This document shows, one piece after another, positions 1-7,957 of a DNA stretch of 64,000 nucleotides. Position numbers and translations under genes: made by a program. Position 1 is the first letter of the stretch. Each line of letters starts with the position of its first letter. The stretch is from contig JALHRL010000002.1 in NCBI GenBank assembly GCA_022841465.1, positions 1 to 64,000 of the forward strand. Direction: 5' to 3'. A model generated the notes under the pieces. The model was not told the origin of the DNA. It worked only from the letters and a program-made list of their open reading frames with translations, and did not search any database. The DNA comes from Bacteroidia bacterium. Lineage in GTDB: Bacteria > Bacteroidota > Bacteroidia > B-17B0 > Aurantibacillaceae.

Positions 1-119
1 TATTTTTACCATCACACCTTCTGGTGCTGTTAGTTATACTTATAGCAACGGCTCCAATACTGTTTCACCTTCTATTAACACAACGTATACCGTTACAGGT
101 GCTTCTGCTTTTGGGTGCA
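1..119 (+). repeat. Exact intragenic repeat, copy 1
   Basis: These 119 bases are identical to 601-719 and lie exactly 600 bases upstream, in the same reading frame (three repeat units). Identity stops at position 120 (c versus t at 720). The left boundary is cut by the window edge. Confidence 0.97.
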
Positions 120-1636
120 CTGCATCTGCACAAAGTACAGTTAGCGTTTTGCAAAGTCCAACAGTTTCAGTTAACAGTGGAAGTATTTGTTCCGGAAAAT
201 CATTTACAATTATTCCTAGTGGTGCTTCAACCTATACCATTCAAGGTGGTAATGCAATTGTTTCGCCTTTATCCAGCACGTCTTACACAGTTAAGGGCAC
301 AGGAAGTAATGGTTGTATTTCTGCAAATACTGCCACCGCTAATGTTACTGTTCATGCTAATCCGGTAATTTCTGTAAACAGCGGTTCAATTTGTAATGGA
401 AATACTTTTACAATGGTACCATCCGGTGGTTTAAGTTACACGTTCAGTTCCGGCTCTAACACTATTGCACCCACTATTAATACTAATTATACAGTAACCG
501 GTTCGGGTCCGCAAGGTTGCACAAATACTGCCGTAAGTGCTGTAACTGTTAATCCATTGCCAAACGTTACAGTAAATAGTGGCACTTTATGTTCAGGAAA
601 TATTTTTACCATCACACCTTCTGGTGCTGTTAGTTATACTTATAGCAACGGCTCCAATACTGTTTCACCTTCTATTAACACAACGTATACCGTTACAGGT
701 GCTTCTGCTTTTGGGTGCATAAATTCAGCTGTGTCAAATGTATCGGTTTATACTACACCTTCAGTAAATGTTGCTGGTGGCGCTGTTTGCACAGGTGGGT
801 CATTTACTCTTAATCCAACCGGTGCTTTTTCCTATTCCTATTCAAGTGGTTCATCAATTGTTACTCCAACCACAACAACTACTTACACAATATATGGAAT
901 TTCTAGTGAAGGCTGCATTAGCCCTCCGGCATTAGCAACCATTATTTATACATCAAATTTAAATGTTACAATTACTGGTACTAACCAAGTATGTAGTGGT
1001 AGCAATTTAAACCTAACAGCAAATGGTGCCAGTACCTACAGCTGGAGTAATGGTGCAAACGCCAACGTAATAACTGTTAATCCTACAGTAAACATTACCT
1101 ATACTGTATTAGGAACTAGTGGCTCATGTTCAAATACAGCAATAATTAATGTAACAGTTAATCCTTTACCAAATATAATGGTTTCTGGAAGTCCAAGTAT
1201 TATTTGTTCAGGCTCTTCTGCAACATTATCAGCAAGTGGTGCTAATACATATAGTTGGAATACAAATCAAACAAGTGCTTCAATAATTGTAACACCAACT
1301 GCTACTACTCAATACACTGTTACAGGTACTAATATAAGTGGATGCGAAAATAGTTCAGTTATTACATTGTCTGTTTCGTCATGTGTTGGTACCGAAACAA
1401 TACATAAAAATGAAAACACAATCTTAATTTATCCAAATCCAACGTACGGTAAATTTTATATAAAAATTGATAAATCAGTTAAAGCTGAATTAATTAATTT
1501 GCTGGGAGAGATAATAGAAGTTTTTGATCTTAACGCTTCTAATGTAAACGAAATTAATATACAGCAATACGCTAAAGGGATTTATTATTTGAAAATTAAG
1601 GATGGAGATTATACAAAGAAATTAATACTAAACTAG
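2..1636 (+). CDS. 3' part of a large Ig/PKD-like repeat surface protein with T9SS type A sorting domain
   Basis: The frame is open from the window edge, so the true start lies upstream. The visible part has about seven beta-rich repeats of roughly 66 residues (the first incomplete), each with a conserved C-S-G near its start, a central S-Y-x-Y/W-S and a closing Y-T-V-x-G followed by a Gly-Cys pair. The last 75 or so residues are a T9SS type A C-terminal domain: a YPNP motif, then a K-G-I-Y-Y-L strand and a basic tail ending K-K-L-I-L-N. In this family the tail directs export across the outer membrane and is then cleaved, leaving the protein secreted or surface-attached. The repeats suggest an adhesin or structural role, but no ligand can be inferred. 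Confidence 0.85.
   Translation: MFTITPSGAVSYTYSNGSNTVSPSINTTYTVTGASAFGCTASAQSTVSVLQSPTVSVNSGSICSGKSFTIIPSGASTYTIQGGNAIVSPLSSTSYTVKGTGSNGCISANTATANVTVHANPVISVNSGSICNGNTFTMVPSGGLSYTFSSGSNTIAPTINTNYTVTGSGPQGCTNTAVSAVTVNPLPNVTVNSGTLCSGNIFTITPSGAVSYTYSNGSNTVSPSINTTYTVTGASAFGCINSAVSNVSVYTTPSVNVAGGAVCTGGSFTLNPTGAFSYSYSSGSSIVTPTTTTTYTIYGISSEGCISPPALATIIYTSNLNVTITGTNQVCSGSNLNLTANGASTYSWSNGANANVITVNPTVNITYTVLGTSGSCSNTAIINVTVNPLPNIMVSGSPSIICSGSSATLSASGANTYSWNTNQTSASIIVTPTATTQYTVTGTNISGCENSSVITLSVSSCVGTETIHKNENTILIYPNPTYGKFYIKIDKSVKAELINLLGEIIEVFDLNASNVNEINIQQYAKGIYYLKIKDGDYTKKLILN
601..719 (+). repeat. Exact intragenic repeat, copy 2
   Basis: Second copy of the 119-base sequence at 1-119. The other units of this protein are similar only at protein level, so this copy reflects a recent duplication or gene conversion inside the array. 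Confidence 0.97.
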
Positions 1637-1654
1637 CTTAGGCTTTTTATAATA

Positions 1655-1692
1655 AAAAGAACCCATCAGTTAAAATACTAATGGGTTCTTTT
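1655..1692. terminator. Bidirectional intrinsic terminator
   Basis: A perfect 12-bp stem (1655-1666 with 1681-1692) closes a 14-base loop. The A/T-rich arms give a T-run in either direction. It lies between a rightward and a leftward gene that converge. Confidence 0.75.
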
Positions 1693-1719
1693 ATTTTATA
1701 ATAGAAGGTTTAAGGTGTA

Positions 1720-2130
1720 TTACTTCCCAAAATACTCTACACCAATGCGAGGGGTTTCGTAGAGCCTTATGCAATGTAACTTTACTTCTTTAGGTAAATG
1801 CGGTTCTAATTGTTCCCAAATGGCAATGGCTACATTTTCGGTACTAGGGAATTTATCTTTTAAAAAGGGGACATCTAAGTTTAAATTTTTGTGATCGAGC
1901 TGTTCAGTAACATGCTCTGTAATTAACTCACTTAGCTTTTTTACATCCATTACAAATCCGGTATCAGGATTAACCTCTCCTTTAACGGTAACCATGAGTT
2001 CGTAATTATGTCCATGCCAATTGGCATTTGCGCATTTTCCAAAAACAGCATCGTTTTGTTCTTTACTCCAATTAGGGTTGTATAGCTTATGAGCTGCGTT
2101 AAAATGTTCGTGGCGCGTTAAGTAAACCAT
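1720..2130 (-). CDS. queD: 6-pyruvoyltetrahydropterin / 6-carboxytetrahydropterin synthase family protein
   Basis: This 136-residue protein matches the PTPS/QueD family in length and motifs. H14 (F-N-A-A-H) and H39/H41 (W-H-G-H-N-Y) are the zinc ligands, C33 is the expected catalytic cysteine, and the central T-G-F-V-M-D and L-D-H-K-N-L-N and C-terminal E-T-P motifs are present. The family converts dihydroneopterin triphosphate either to 6-carboxytetrahydropterin (queuosine/7-deazaguanine pathway) or to pyruvoyltetrahydropterin. The bacterial QueD role is more likely, but no other queuosine gene is nearby. It is transcribed alone, divergent from mqnB. Confidence 0.88.
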   Translation of the reverse strand: MVYLTRHEHFNAAHKLYNPNWSKEQNDAVFGKCANANWHGHNYELMVTVKGEVNPDTGFVMDVKKLSELITEHVTEQLDHKNLNLDVPFLKDKFPSTENVAIAIWEQLEPHLPKEVKLHCIRLYETPRIGVEYFGK

Positions 2131-2134
2131 GCTG

Positions 2135-2142
2135 CAAATATA
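2135..2142 (-). promoter_or_regulatory. Putative -7 box of queD
   Basis: Read on the minus strand this is TATATTTG, a match to TAnnTTTG. It is only four bases from the start codon, so the transcript would be nearly leaderless. No clear -33 TTG was found. Confidence 0.3.
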
Positions 2143-2176
2143 AGAATTTGAGCTAAATTAGCTGTACATTTAAATT

Positions 2177-2845
2177 ATGCCACACATTTTATTAGTTGCC
2201 GCAACGGCCCAGGAAATTCAACCCACACTTGATAAGTACGTTATTTTGCCCACCAGCGAGGGGATAACCGAATGTATGATAAATGATAAAGATTATCTGT
2301 CGGTTTTAATTACGGGAGTTGGAATGATAAATACAGCTTATCAAATGGGCCGTTATTCTGAAAATTATTACGACTTTGTGATTAATGCCGGTATTTGCGG
2401 ATCGTTTCAAAACAATTTAAAAATTGGTAGCGTTGTGCGTGTTACACATGATGAAGTTACCGAAATGGGTGCCGAAGATGGTGATGAGTTTATTCGGTAT
2501 CCAGGCTTAGGTTTAGGAGGCACTAATTTGTATAAAGAAAATTTTACATTAAAAATTCCTTCGGTTGAAAAGCTAAAAAAGGTAAAAGGTATTACTGTTA
2601 ATAAAGTACATGGTAATGATGCTAGTATTGAAAAAACAAAACTCTTGTTTAAACCCGATGTAGAAAGCATGGAAGGCGCCGCTTTTTTTTCAGGTTGCAG
2701 AAGGTTTGCTAATTACATTCAAATTAGAGCGGTATCTAATAAAGTAGAAAAACGCGACCGAAGTAAATGGAATATTCCTTTAGCTATTACAAACTTAAAC
2801 ACAACACTTATAACTGCATTAGAAGAAGTTTTTTATGTTGATTAA
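2177..2845 (+). CDS. mqnB: Futalosine hydrolase
   Basis: MqnB cleaves futalosine (or aminofutalosine) to dehypoxanthinyl futalosine in the alternative menaquinone pathway. The 222-residue protein has the nucleoside-phosphorylase-like fold signatures: V-A-A-T-A-Q-E-I near the N-terminus, N-A-G-I-C-G-S-F at 70-77, and E-S-M-E-G-A-A-F at 163-170, which binds the ribose and supplies the purine-site acid. Its last 11 bases overlap mqnD, consistent with translational coupling. Futalosine hydrolase fits better than MTA/SAH nucleosidase because mqnD is adjacent. Confidence 0.92.
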   Translation: MPHILLVAATAQEIQPTLDKYVILPTSEGITECMINDKDYLSVLITGVGMINTAYQMGRYSENYYDFVINAGICGSFQNNLKIGSVVRVTHDEVTEMGAEDGDEFIRYPGLGLGGTNLYKENFTLKIPSVEKLKKVKGITVNKVHGNDASIEKTKLLFKPDVESMEGAAFFSGCRRFANYIQIRAVSNKVEKRDRSKWNIPLAITNLNTTLITALEEVFYVD

Positions 2846-3665
2846 AATAGGATACTCGCCCTGCCCTAATGATTGTTTTATATTTGATGCGCTGATTCAT
2901 AAAAAAATTGATACCGGCAATTTTACCTTTGAGCCAGTTTTGGAAGATGTGGAAACCCTTAATAAATGGGCGCTTGATGGAAAACTGGAAGTTACCAAAT
3001 TAAGCTACCATGCTTTTATATATGTACTAGATAAATATTCACTTTTAAGAAGTGGAAGTGCATTGGGTTTTAATTGCGGGCCTTTAATAATTTCTAAAAA
3101 AGAAATTAAAAATCCGGAAACGGAAATTAAATCTATTGCTATCCCCGGAAAATTAACTACAGCTAATTTTTTATTAAGTATTGCCTACCCGCAATTAAAA
3201 AATAAAACAGAAATGCTTTTTAGTGAAATTGAAAATGCAGTACTTAACAATGCAGTTGATGCAGGATTAATAATTCATGAAAACAGATTTACCTATGAGC
3301 AAAAAGGTTTAAAAAAAGTAAAAGATTTGGGTGAATTTTGGGAAAGCCTTATACATGCTCCTATTCCATTAGGAGGCATTGTGGCCAATAGAAAATTAGA
3401 TTTAAAAACTAGAAACGAAATTGGCGATTTAATTAAAAAAAGTGTTGAATTCGCTTTTGAAAATCCGGAAAGTAGTATGCTCTATGTTAAACAACACGCG
3501 CAAGAAATGAGTGAGGAGGTAATGAAAAAACACATACAATTATACGTAAATGATTTTTCTGTTGATTTAGGTGAGGTTGGAATGAACGCTGTTAAACTTT
3601 TATTTAATAAGGCAAAAGAAGTTGGACTGATAAAAGAATTTTCAGAAGGAAATTTATTTCAATAA
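2835..3665 (+). CDS. mqnD: 1,4-dihydroxy-6-naphthoate synthase
   Basis: MqnD converts cyclic dehypoxanthinyl futalosine to 1,4-dihydroxy-6-naphthoate. The 276-residue protein begins with the family hallmark G-Y-S-P-C-P-N-D-C-F (residues 6-15) and has the two-lobed periplasmic-binding-protein-like fold expected for MqnA/MqnD. It also retains the L-G-G-I-V segment in its second half. It overlaps mqnB by 11 bases, forming a two-gene operon. The remaining mqn genes must lie elsewhere. Confidence 0.93.
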   Translation: MLIKIGYSPCPNDCFIFDALIHKKIDTGNFTFEPVLEDVETLNKWALDGKLEVTKLSYHAFIYVLDKYSLLRSGSALGFNCGPLIISKKEIKNPETEIKSIAIPGKLTTANFLLSIAYPQLKNKTEMLFSEIENAVLNNAVDAGLIIHENRFTYEQKGLKKVKDLGEFWESLIHAPIPLGGIVANRKLDLKTRNEIGDLIKKSVEFAFENPESSMLYVKQHAQEMSEEVMKKHIQLYVNDFSVDLGEVGMNAVKLLFNKAKEVGLIKEFSEGNLFQ

Positions 3666-3695
3666 AAAAAGGCAAACTTTTCTGTTTGCCTTTTT
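3666..3695. terminator. Bidirectional intrinsic terminator
   Basis: A 12-bp stem (3666-3677 with 3684-3695) with core ggcaaac/gtttgcc, a 6-base loop and A/T arms. It immediately follows the mqnD stop and precedes the convergent TPR gene. Confidence 0.85.
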
Positions 3696-3712
3696 AAAAA
3701 ATTACTTTTTAT

Positions 3713-5404
3713 TTATTTAGTTCCCGGTTTTTTAGGGCTTAAATAATTATTTGCTTTTACATTCGCCGGATCAAGCTCTTTTAAGGCTGTCCACATAGCG
3801 GTTGCATTATCATTGTCTTTTACCTCGGTATAATAAGCGCCTAAATATTCGTAAGCCTCTATCACATTGTTTTTGTTTGCGCCGGCTCTTTCTTCGGGTT
3901 TTACTAATTCTAAAACTTTTTCATAATAAGATTTTGCTAAGCCGCTGCTTTTATTAATATAATCAATAGAGGCGCTTGAACGTCCTTTATTAATATAAGC
4001 AACAACCCATTTTGGGTTAGATCTGATTAAACCACTAAAAGCTGTATCTGCTTTAACATACCATGGCATTGCTTCCTCTATTTTTGCAGCTCGTTGCTTT
4101 GCATCTTTAATGGAATTAGCTTCAGTTAATTTGGTTGAGGCTAAACTATAATAAGATCTGCCTAAATTAAAGTAATCAGTAGTGCTCATTGTTTTTGCAT
4201 CAATACCTTGCTTTTTTTCTAATACCGCAATTACCTGATTGTGTTTTTTTGCGCGATAAGAAATGTTTCCCATTTCGGTATACAATTCGTTTGCGGCACT
4301 TGGTTCTAATGCAATTGCTTTTTCTAATTCCATCATAGCAATTGAGTCTTTACCGGTACGCGATAATAATATTCCTTTGTATTTATAATCATTCGCCAAA
4401 TATTTAAAATTAGAACCGGCCATTTCAAAAAACTTATTGATGGCTACTAAACCTTTGTTGTATGCTTCTTTATCGGTTTTATCCCCCATTTCTGCGTAAC
4501 TGTATCCCGCTAATCTTTCTAAATACAAATTATTAAAGCCTTTTGTTTTTAATCCTTCGTATTCAGTAACCGCATCGGCATATTGTTTATTGGTAAACAA
4601 AGCACTCATAAAACGATAACGTGCATAATCGCTGTTGTTTAATTCTAAATATTTTTTCCAGTTTTCAATAGATTTTGATGCTTGCCCTGATAAGAAAAAC
4701 AATTCTGCTTTTTCGCGGTAAGCAGGCGCATAATTTTGGTCAATTGCTTCCGCTTGTTTGTACATATCTAAAGCCAATTGATAATTTCTTCCGCGTTGGT
4801 ATAATTTTCCTTCCCTAATAATTCCTTTGGCTGACTTAGGATCTAAAGTAGTAGCCATTTTATAATTTTTAATTGGTCCGCTACCTTCCGATGGATTTTT
4901 TTCTAATAATGCATCGCCTAACACAATGTAGCCATCAGGGTTTTTAGTATCTAACTTAATGGCCATGTTGGCTGCAGCAATTGCTTCATCAGGATTTTTA
5001 TATTCTGTTTCTAAATAAGCCTCGGCAATTTTACGATATACCTCAGCACTTTTGCTTTGCGATAAGCTGGTTGCTTTAAAGAAGTTTGTTTTAGCACCGT
5101 TCACATCATTTTTAGAAAGTAAAACTTTACCTATTCCTACAAAGTTTAATGCGTATGTAGGACTTAATTCTGCGCCTTTTTTATAAAACATATCTGCGCT
5201 GTCTACTTCTCCACTCTTAAAAAAGTTTTCGCCGTAATAAAAATAATTATCGCCTTTGGTTGATTCTTTTGCAATTAAAGCACGAAAATCAGAAGCAGCA
5301 GCTTCATAACGTTCGTTATAGGTTTTTAAAATGGCTTCTTGTAAGTTTTGAGCGCTAACAATTCCTGTAAAGCTTAGGGCTCCTGCAAATAATATCTTTT
5401 TCAT
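3713..5404 (-). CDS. Exported tetratricopeptide-repeat protein
   Basis: The 563-residue protein starts with a Sec signal peptide (M-K-K-I-L-F-A-G, cleavage after V-S-A-Q). I chose this start because the in-frame extension up to 5470 would bury the signal peptide behind 22 residues. The rest is a chain of TPR-like helical hairpins, with recurring A-Y and Y-A-P-A-Y type positions and linkers such as L-D-P-K-S-A-K and L-E-P-S-A-A-N. This suggests a periplasmic scaffold. It is the last gene of the leftward TonB/PstS-like cluster, which supports a role in the same envelope process. The partner is unknown. Confidence 0.82.
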   Translation of the reverse strand: MKKILFAGALSFTGIVSAQNLQEAILKTYNERYEAAASDFRALIAKESTKGDNYFYYGENFFKSGEVDSADMFYKKGAELSPTYALNFVGIGKVLLSKNDVNGAKTNFFKATSLSQSKSAEVYRKIAEAYLETEYKNPDEAIAAANMAIKLDTKNPDGYIVLGDALLEKNPSEGSGPIKNYKMATTLDPKSAKGIIREGKLYQRGRNYQLALDMYKQAEAIDQNYAPAYREKAELFFLSGQASKSIENWKKYLELNNSDYARYRFMSALFTNKQYADAVTEYEGLKTKGFNNLYLERLAGYSYAEMGDKTDKEAYNKGLVAINKFFEMAGSNFKYLANDYKYKGILLSRTGKDSIAMMELEKAIALEPSAANELYTEMGNISYRAKKHNQVIAVLEKKQGIDAKTMSTTDYFNLGRSYYSLASTKLTEANSIKDAKQRAAKIEEAMPWYVKADTAFSGLIRSNPKWVVAYINKGRSSASIDYINKSSGLAKSYYEKVLELVKPEERAGANKNNVIEAYEYLGAYYTEVKDNDNATAMWTALKELDPANVKANNYLSPKKPGTK

Positions 5405-5472
5405 GGTTTCCAAGTTCGTTATTTTTATTGTTTTAATTAATTCAAGTACGGTGCCAGGTATTAAAAACAAGG

Positions 5473-5480
5473 CAAATTTA
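5473..5480 (-). promoter_or_regulatory. Putative -7 box upstream of the TPR gene
   Basis: Minus-strand TAAATTTG matches TAnnTTTG and lies 68 bases before the chosen start. No convincing -33 TTG is visible, and the gene may also be read from upstream. Confidence 0.3.
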
Positions 5481-5493
5481 GCATATTTTAAGA

Positions 5494-5925
5494 TTATTTT
5501 TTCTTTGTAAAGGTAATTGGCAAGGTAAACCAGGTATCAACAGCTACATGGTTTTCTACCGCAGGTTTCCAATTGGGCATCATACTCACAACGCGTATGG
5601 CTTCCTCTGAACATTCTTTACATTTCTTTATTGATTTTACTACTTCTACACTACCTACTTTTCCGGTTTTATCTACCAAAAATTTCATAACTATTTTGCG
5701 AGAATGTATAGAAGTATCCTGGTCTAATTTTGCCGGATAATTTAAATTATTTATAATAAAATTTTCCATAGCTGCATTTCCTCCAACGTATTCTGCTTTT
5801 GCATCCTCTAAAGCAAGTGCCTCTGTTTTTACAGCTGTAGATTTTCCTGCTTTTTTAACCGGTGCCTTTGTTTGACCGTATGTTACACCGCATACTAAAA
5901 TGAATAAGGCTGCAATTTTTTTCAT
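5494..5925 (-). CDS. Exported protein with a TonB C-terminal domain but no membrane anchor or proline-rich arm
   Basis: This 143-residue protein has a signal peptide (cleavage near G-V-T-Y-G-Q, residue 18), a short Lys/Ala-rich linker, and a TonB C-terminal domain from about residue 45 to the end. The domain has the N-L-N-Y-P-A start, G-K-V-G-S-V-E-V-V strand and final W-F-T-L-P-I-T-F strand. C102 and C105 form a C-x-x-C at exactly the same distance from the C-terminus as in the nearby TonB. Without the TM anchor it cannot itself take energy from ExbB/ExbD. It may be a periplasmic partner, decoy or adaptor. It lies nine bases downstream of the PstS-like gene. Confidence 0.8.
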   Translation of the reverse strand: MKKIAALFILVCGVTYGQTKAPVKKAGKSTAVKTEALALEDAKAEYVGGNAAMENFIINNLNYPAKLDQDTSIHSRKIVMKFLVDKTGKVGSVEVVKSIKKCKECSEEAIRVVSMMPNWKPAVENHVAVDTWFTLPITFTKKK

Positions 5926-5934
5926 AATACATAT

Positions 5935-6870
5935 TTATTTTATATTCATTGGTTCCATAACCACTTGTACGTTTCTTTCTTGTTGTTTAAACGGTAAAAG
6001 GCCCTGCTTTAAAAAAGTAGTTTGGCCTTTAGGTCCTGCAACAAAAGCTTCAAACCCTTTTGCCAAACTAAATTCTCCGGTATTTCTGTACAAATATACC
6101 GGCCTAACCAAAGGATAATCGTTTGTTTTAAAACTACTTTGATTTGGTTCTGAAAATTTTCCATCACCACGACCAACAGCCACAAATTTTATTTTTGAAA
6201 TAAAGTGTTTGTATAAAGAATCGTCTACATCACTTAACCATGCAAAATTAAAAAAACCAATTGCGTTTTTATTTGTGGAAATATAGTTCAAAAGTTCTAA
6301 CGTGTTTTTTGAGGCATTACAATTTTCAGAAAAATTTTCGCCATTTATTATCGAATCTTTTAAAAAATTTAAGGTAGATGTGTTGTTGCCATCAAAAACA
6401 GCTGTTAAGGCTAATTCAATTCCGCTGGAGTCTTTTGTTGTAAGGCCTTTTGTTAGTAATGCAGCTATTTGTTCCATTGTAATTTTATTAATAGAAGAGG
6501 TAACATTGGTAATTAAACCTATACCACTGTATGCAACTATACTAAACCGCGGATTAGCATTTTTAGATGCAAACATTTTTACTTCTTGTTGGCTTAAATT
6601 CCTTGAAATAACAATTGCTTTGCAGCTGTCTTTATACAACGCTTCTATTGCTTCTTTTTCTGTAACTGAAGTACTGTTAATGTAAACGTTATGGTATTGA
6701 CTTTCAAAAGTTGCTATTTGATTTTTTACATGTAGGAGTAAACAATCGTCGTAATACACATTTAGCTTACCAGAAGTTGGTGAGTTATCTTGCGCGTCGT
6801 TTTTAAAATAATTTCCGCACGAAGATAAAAGCAAGATGAATAAACTATTTAAAACTAAAATTTTCTTCAT
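5935..6870 (-). CDS. PstS-like substrate-binding lipoprotein
   Basis: The 311-residue protein has a lipoprotein signal peptide with lipobox L-S-S-C (C18), then a type II periplasmic-binding fold of the PstS class: a Y-Y-D-D-C strand start near residue 40, a central region with a T-S-S-I-N-K hinge, and a G-x-G-D-G-K turn. PstS proteins bind phosphate, but no pstCAB genes are present and the classical phosphate-binding Ser/Thr signature is not clear. The ligand is therefore open. Its ATG overlaps the stop of the small 2-TM gene (ATGA), and it sits within a TonB cluster rather than an ABC operon. Confidence 0.75.
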   Translation of the reverse strand: MKKILVLNSLFILLLSSCGNYFKNDAQDNSPTSGKLNVYYDDCLLLHVKNQIATFESQYHNVYINSTSVTEKEAIEALYKDSCKAIVISRNLSQQEVKMFASKNANPRFSIVAYSGIGLITNVTSSINKITMEQIAALLTKGLTTKDSSGIELALTAVFDGNNTSTLNFLKDSIINGENFSENCNASKNTLELLNYISTNKNAIGFFNFAWLSDVDDSLYKHFISKIKFVAVGRGDGKFSEPNQSSFKTNDYPLVRPVYLYRNTGEFSLAKGFEAFVAGPKGQTTFLKQGLLPFKQQERNVQVVMEPMNIK

Positions 6871-7073
6871 TCATTTTCTTTCTTAGGTTTTAAAAGCATT
6901 TTTAAACGATATGCTCTGTATAAGGAATAAAACCCTAAAACAAAAACAAAAACATTTCGTTTTGTACCAAACAACCTATCGCTCCATATATCAGTAAATG
7001 CAAAAGCAATTGCTGCACATGTAACCAACATAATCATTACGGCACTAAACCATATGGTAACTTGTTTATTCAT
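6867..7073 (-). CDS. Small two-TM membrane protein of unknown function
   Basis: The 68-residue protein has hydrophobic segments at about residues 6-28 and 39-55, separated by a short charged loop (D-R-L-F-G-T-K-R), and a Lys-rich tail. Its stop overlaps the start of the PstS-like gene by four bases, so the two are probably co-translated. I do not recognise a family. Its position suggests a membrane partner of the lipoprotein. Confidence 0.6.
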   Translation of the reverse strand: MNKQVTIWFSAVMIMLVTCAAIAFAFTDIWSDRLFGTKRNVFVFVLGFYSLYRAYRLKMLLKPKKENE

Positions 7074-7111
7074 TCTTTCATTTTTATCTGATTAAATATA
7101 ACAATGCAAAA

Positions 7112-7141
7112 AAAAAGCCACAACAAAAGTTGTGGCTTTTT
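7112..7141 (-). terminator. Intrinsic terminator after tonB
   Basis: An 8-bp GC-rich core (7117-7124 with 7129-7136) is extended by five A:T pairs around a 4-base loop. On the minus strand it ends in a T-run. It separates the exbB-tonB unit from the downstream 2-TM/PstS-like genes. Confidence 0.8.
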
Positions 7142-7158
7142 ATAAAGTTTTGTGATTA

Positions 7159-7956
7159 TTATTGAACCTTAAAGCTGATAGGTAATGTGAAATAACACTT
7201 CACTGCTTTACCGGTCATTTTTCCCGGTTTCCATTTCTCCGGATAGGCTTTTAATACACGTATTGCTTCTTTATCACAATCGCCGCAACCATTCACTCCT
7301 TTTACCACTTGAATATCGCCCAATGAGCCATCTTGATTTACAACAAAACGTAAATGTGCTTTACCACTAATACCGGCTTCACGCGCCATTGCAGGATATT
7401 GAATATTTTTACCAACGTATTTGTAGAATTCTCCAATTCCTCCCGGAGGTTCCGGCATTTCTTCTACAATGGTAAAAATTTCAGGTGCTGCAGGTTCTGC
7501 TGGCCCGGTGTTTTCAGTTGGTGGGGCAACAATATCATCACCTTCTTGATCCTTTGTACCAACATTTATATCCTTTACATCTTCTTGTAATTTTTGTGGC
7601 TCTTCTTCTACAGCATCATCCTTAATTACCGGTGGCACAAACTTTACCATTTCAACCATTGGTGGAGGTGGCGGTGGTGGTGGTGGTGGCGGTGTTTCTT
7701 CTTGAGGTGGTGGTGGTGTTAAGTCAACTGCCACATTGGTCATATCAATAACCGGTTCTTCTTCTTGTGGGCGGTTATCAATAAAAAATTTAATGCCAAA
7801 CAAAGCAAAAGAAAAAACAAGCATACCGCCAATAATTACAGTCATGCGTTTGTTGTATTCTTTTCTTAATTGATACGCACCATAACTTTGGTTTCTTCCT
7901 TCAAAAACCAATTCATTACGTTCATCCTGCGTTAGGTCATTCCAAGTTTGTAACAT
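7159..7956 (-). CDS. tonB: Energy transducer TonB
   Basis: TonB passes proton-motive energy from ExbB/ExbD to outer-membrane transporters. The 265-residue protein has a cytoplasmic N-terminus, one TM helix at about 38-60, a proline-rich periplasmic arm (residues 80-103, with eleven consecutive prolines), an acidic linker, and a TonB C-terminal domain from about 172, ending with Y-F-T-L-P-I-S-F. The domain carries C224-x-x-C227. The roughly 35-residue N-terminal extension (L-V-F-E-G-R-N-Q-S-Y-G-A-Y-Q-L-R) is typical of Bacteroidota TonBs. It follows exbD with a one-base gap. Confidence 0.92.
   Translation of the reverse strand: MLQTWNDLTQDERNELVFEGRNQSYGAYQLRKEYNKRMTVIIGGMLVFSFALFGIKFFIDNRPQEEEPVIDMTNVAVDLTPPPPQEETPPPPPPPPPPPMVEMVKFVPPVIKDDAVEEEPQKLQEDVKDINVGTKDQEGDDIVAPPTENTGPAEPAAPEIFTIVEEMPEPPGGIGEFYKYVGKNIQYPAMAREAGISGKAHLRFVVNQDGSLGDIQVVKGVNGCGDCDKEAIRVLKAYPEKWKPGKMTGKAVKCYFTLPISFKVQ
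7661..7693 (-). repeat. GGT/GGC trinucleotide tract encoding the TonB polyproline run
   Basis: Eleven proline codons in a row (minus strand CCA/CCG/CCC/ACC-phase), including five uninterrupted ggt units on the plus strand. Trinucleotide slippage would change arm length without breaking the frame. Confidence 0.85.
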
Positions 7957-7957
7957 T

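Noticed and set aside
24-368. Separate ORF in another frame at the window start
   Set aside because: It is a frame shadow of the repetitive surface protein, whose own frame is open from base 2 and has the repeat motifs.
5405-5470. Upstream start of the TPR protein
   Set aside because: The added 22 residues precede an excellent Sec signal peptide starting M-K-K-I-L-F; the internal ATG is far more likely.
5935-6870. Phosphate uptake (pst) operon
   Set aside because: Only the binding-protein-like gene is present; pstC, pstA, pstB and phoU are absent and neighbours are TonB-type genes.
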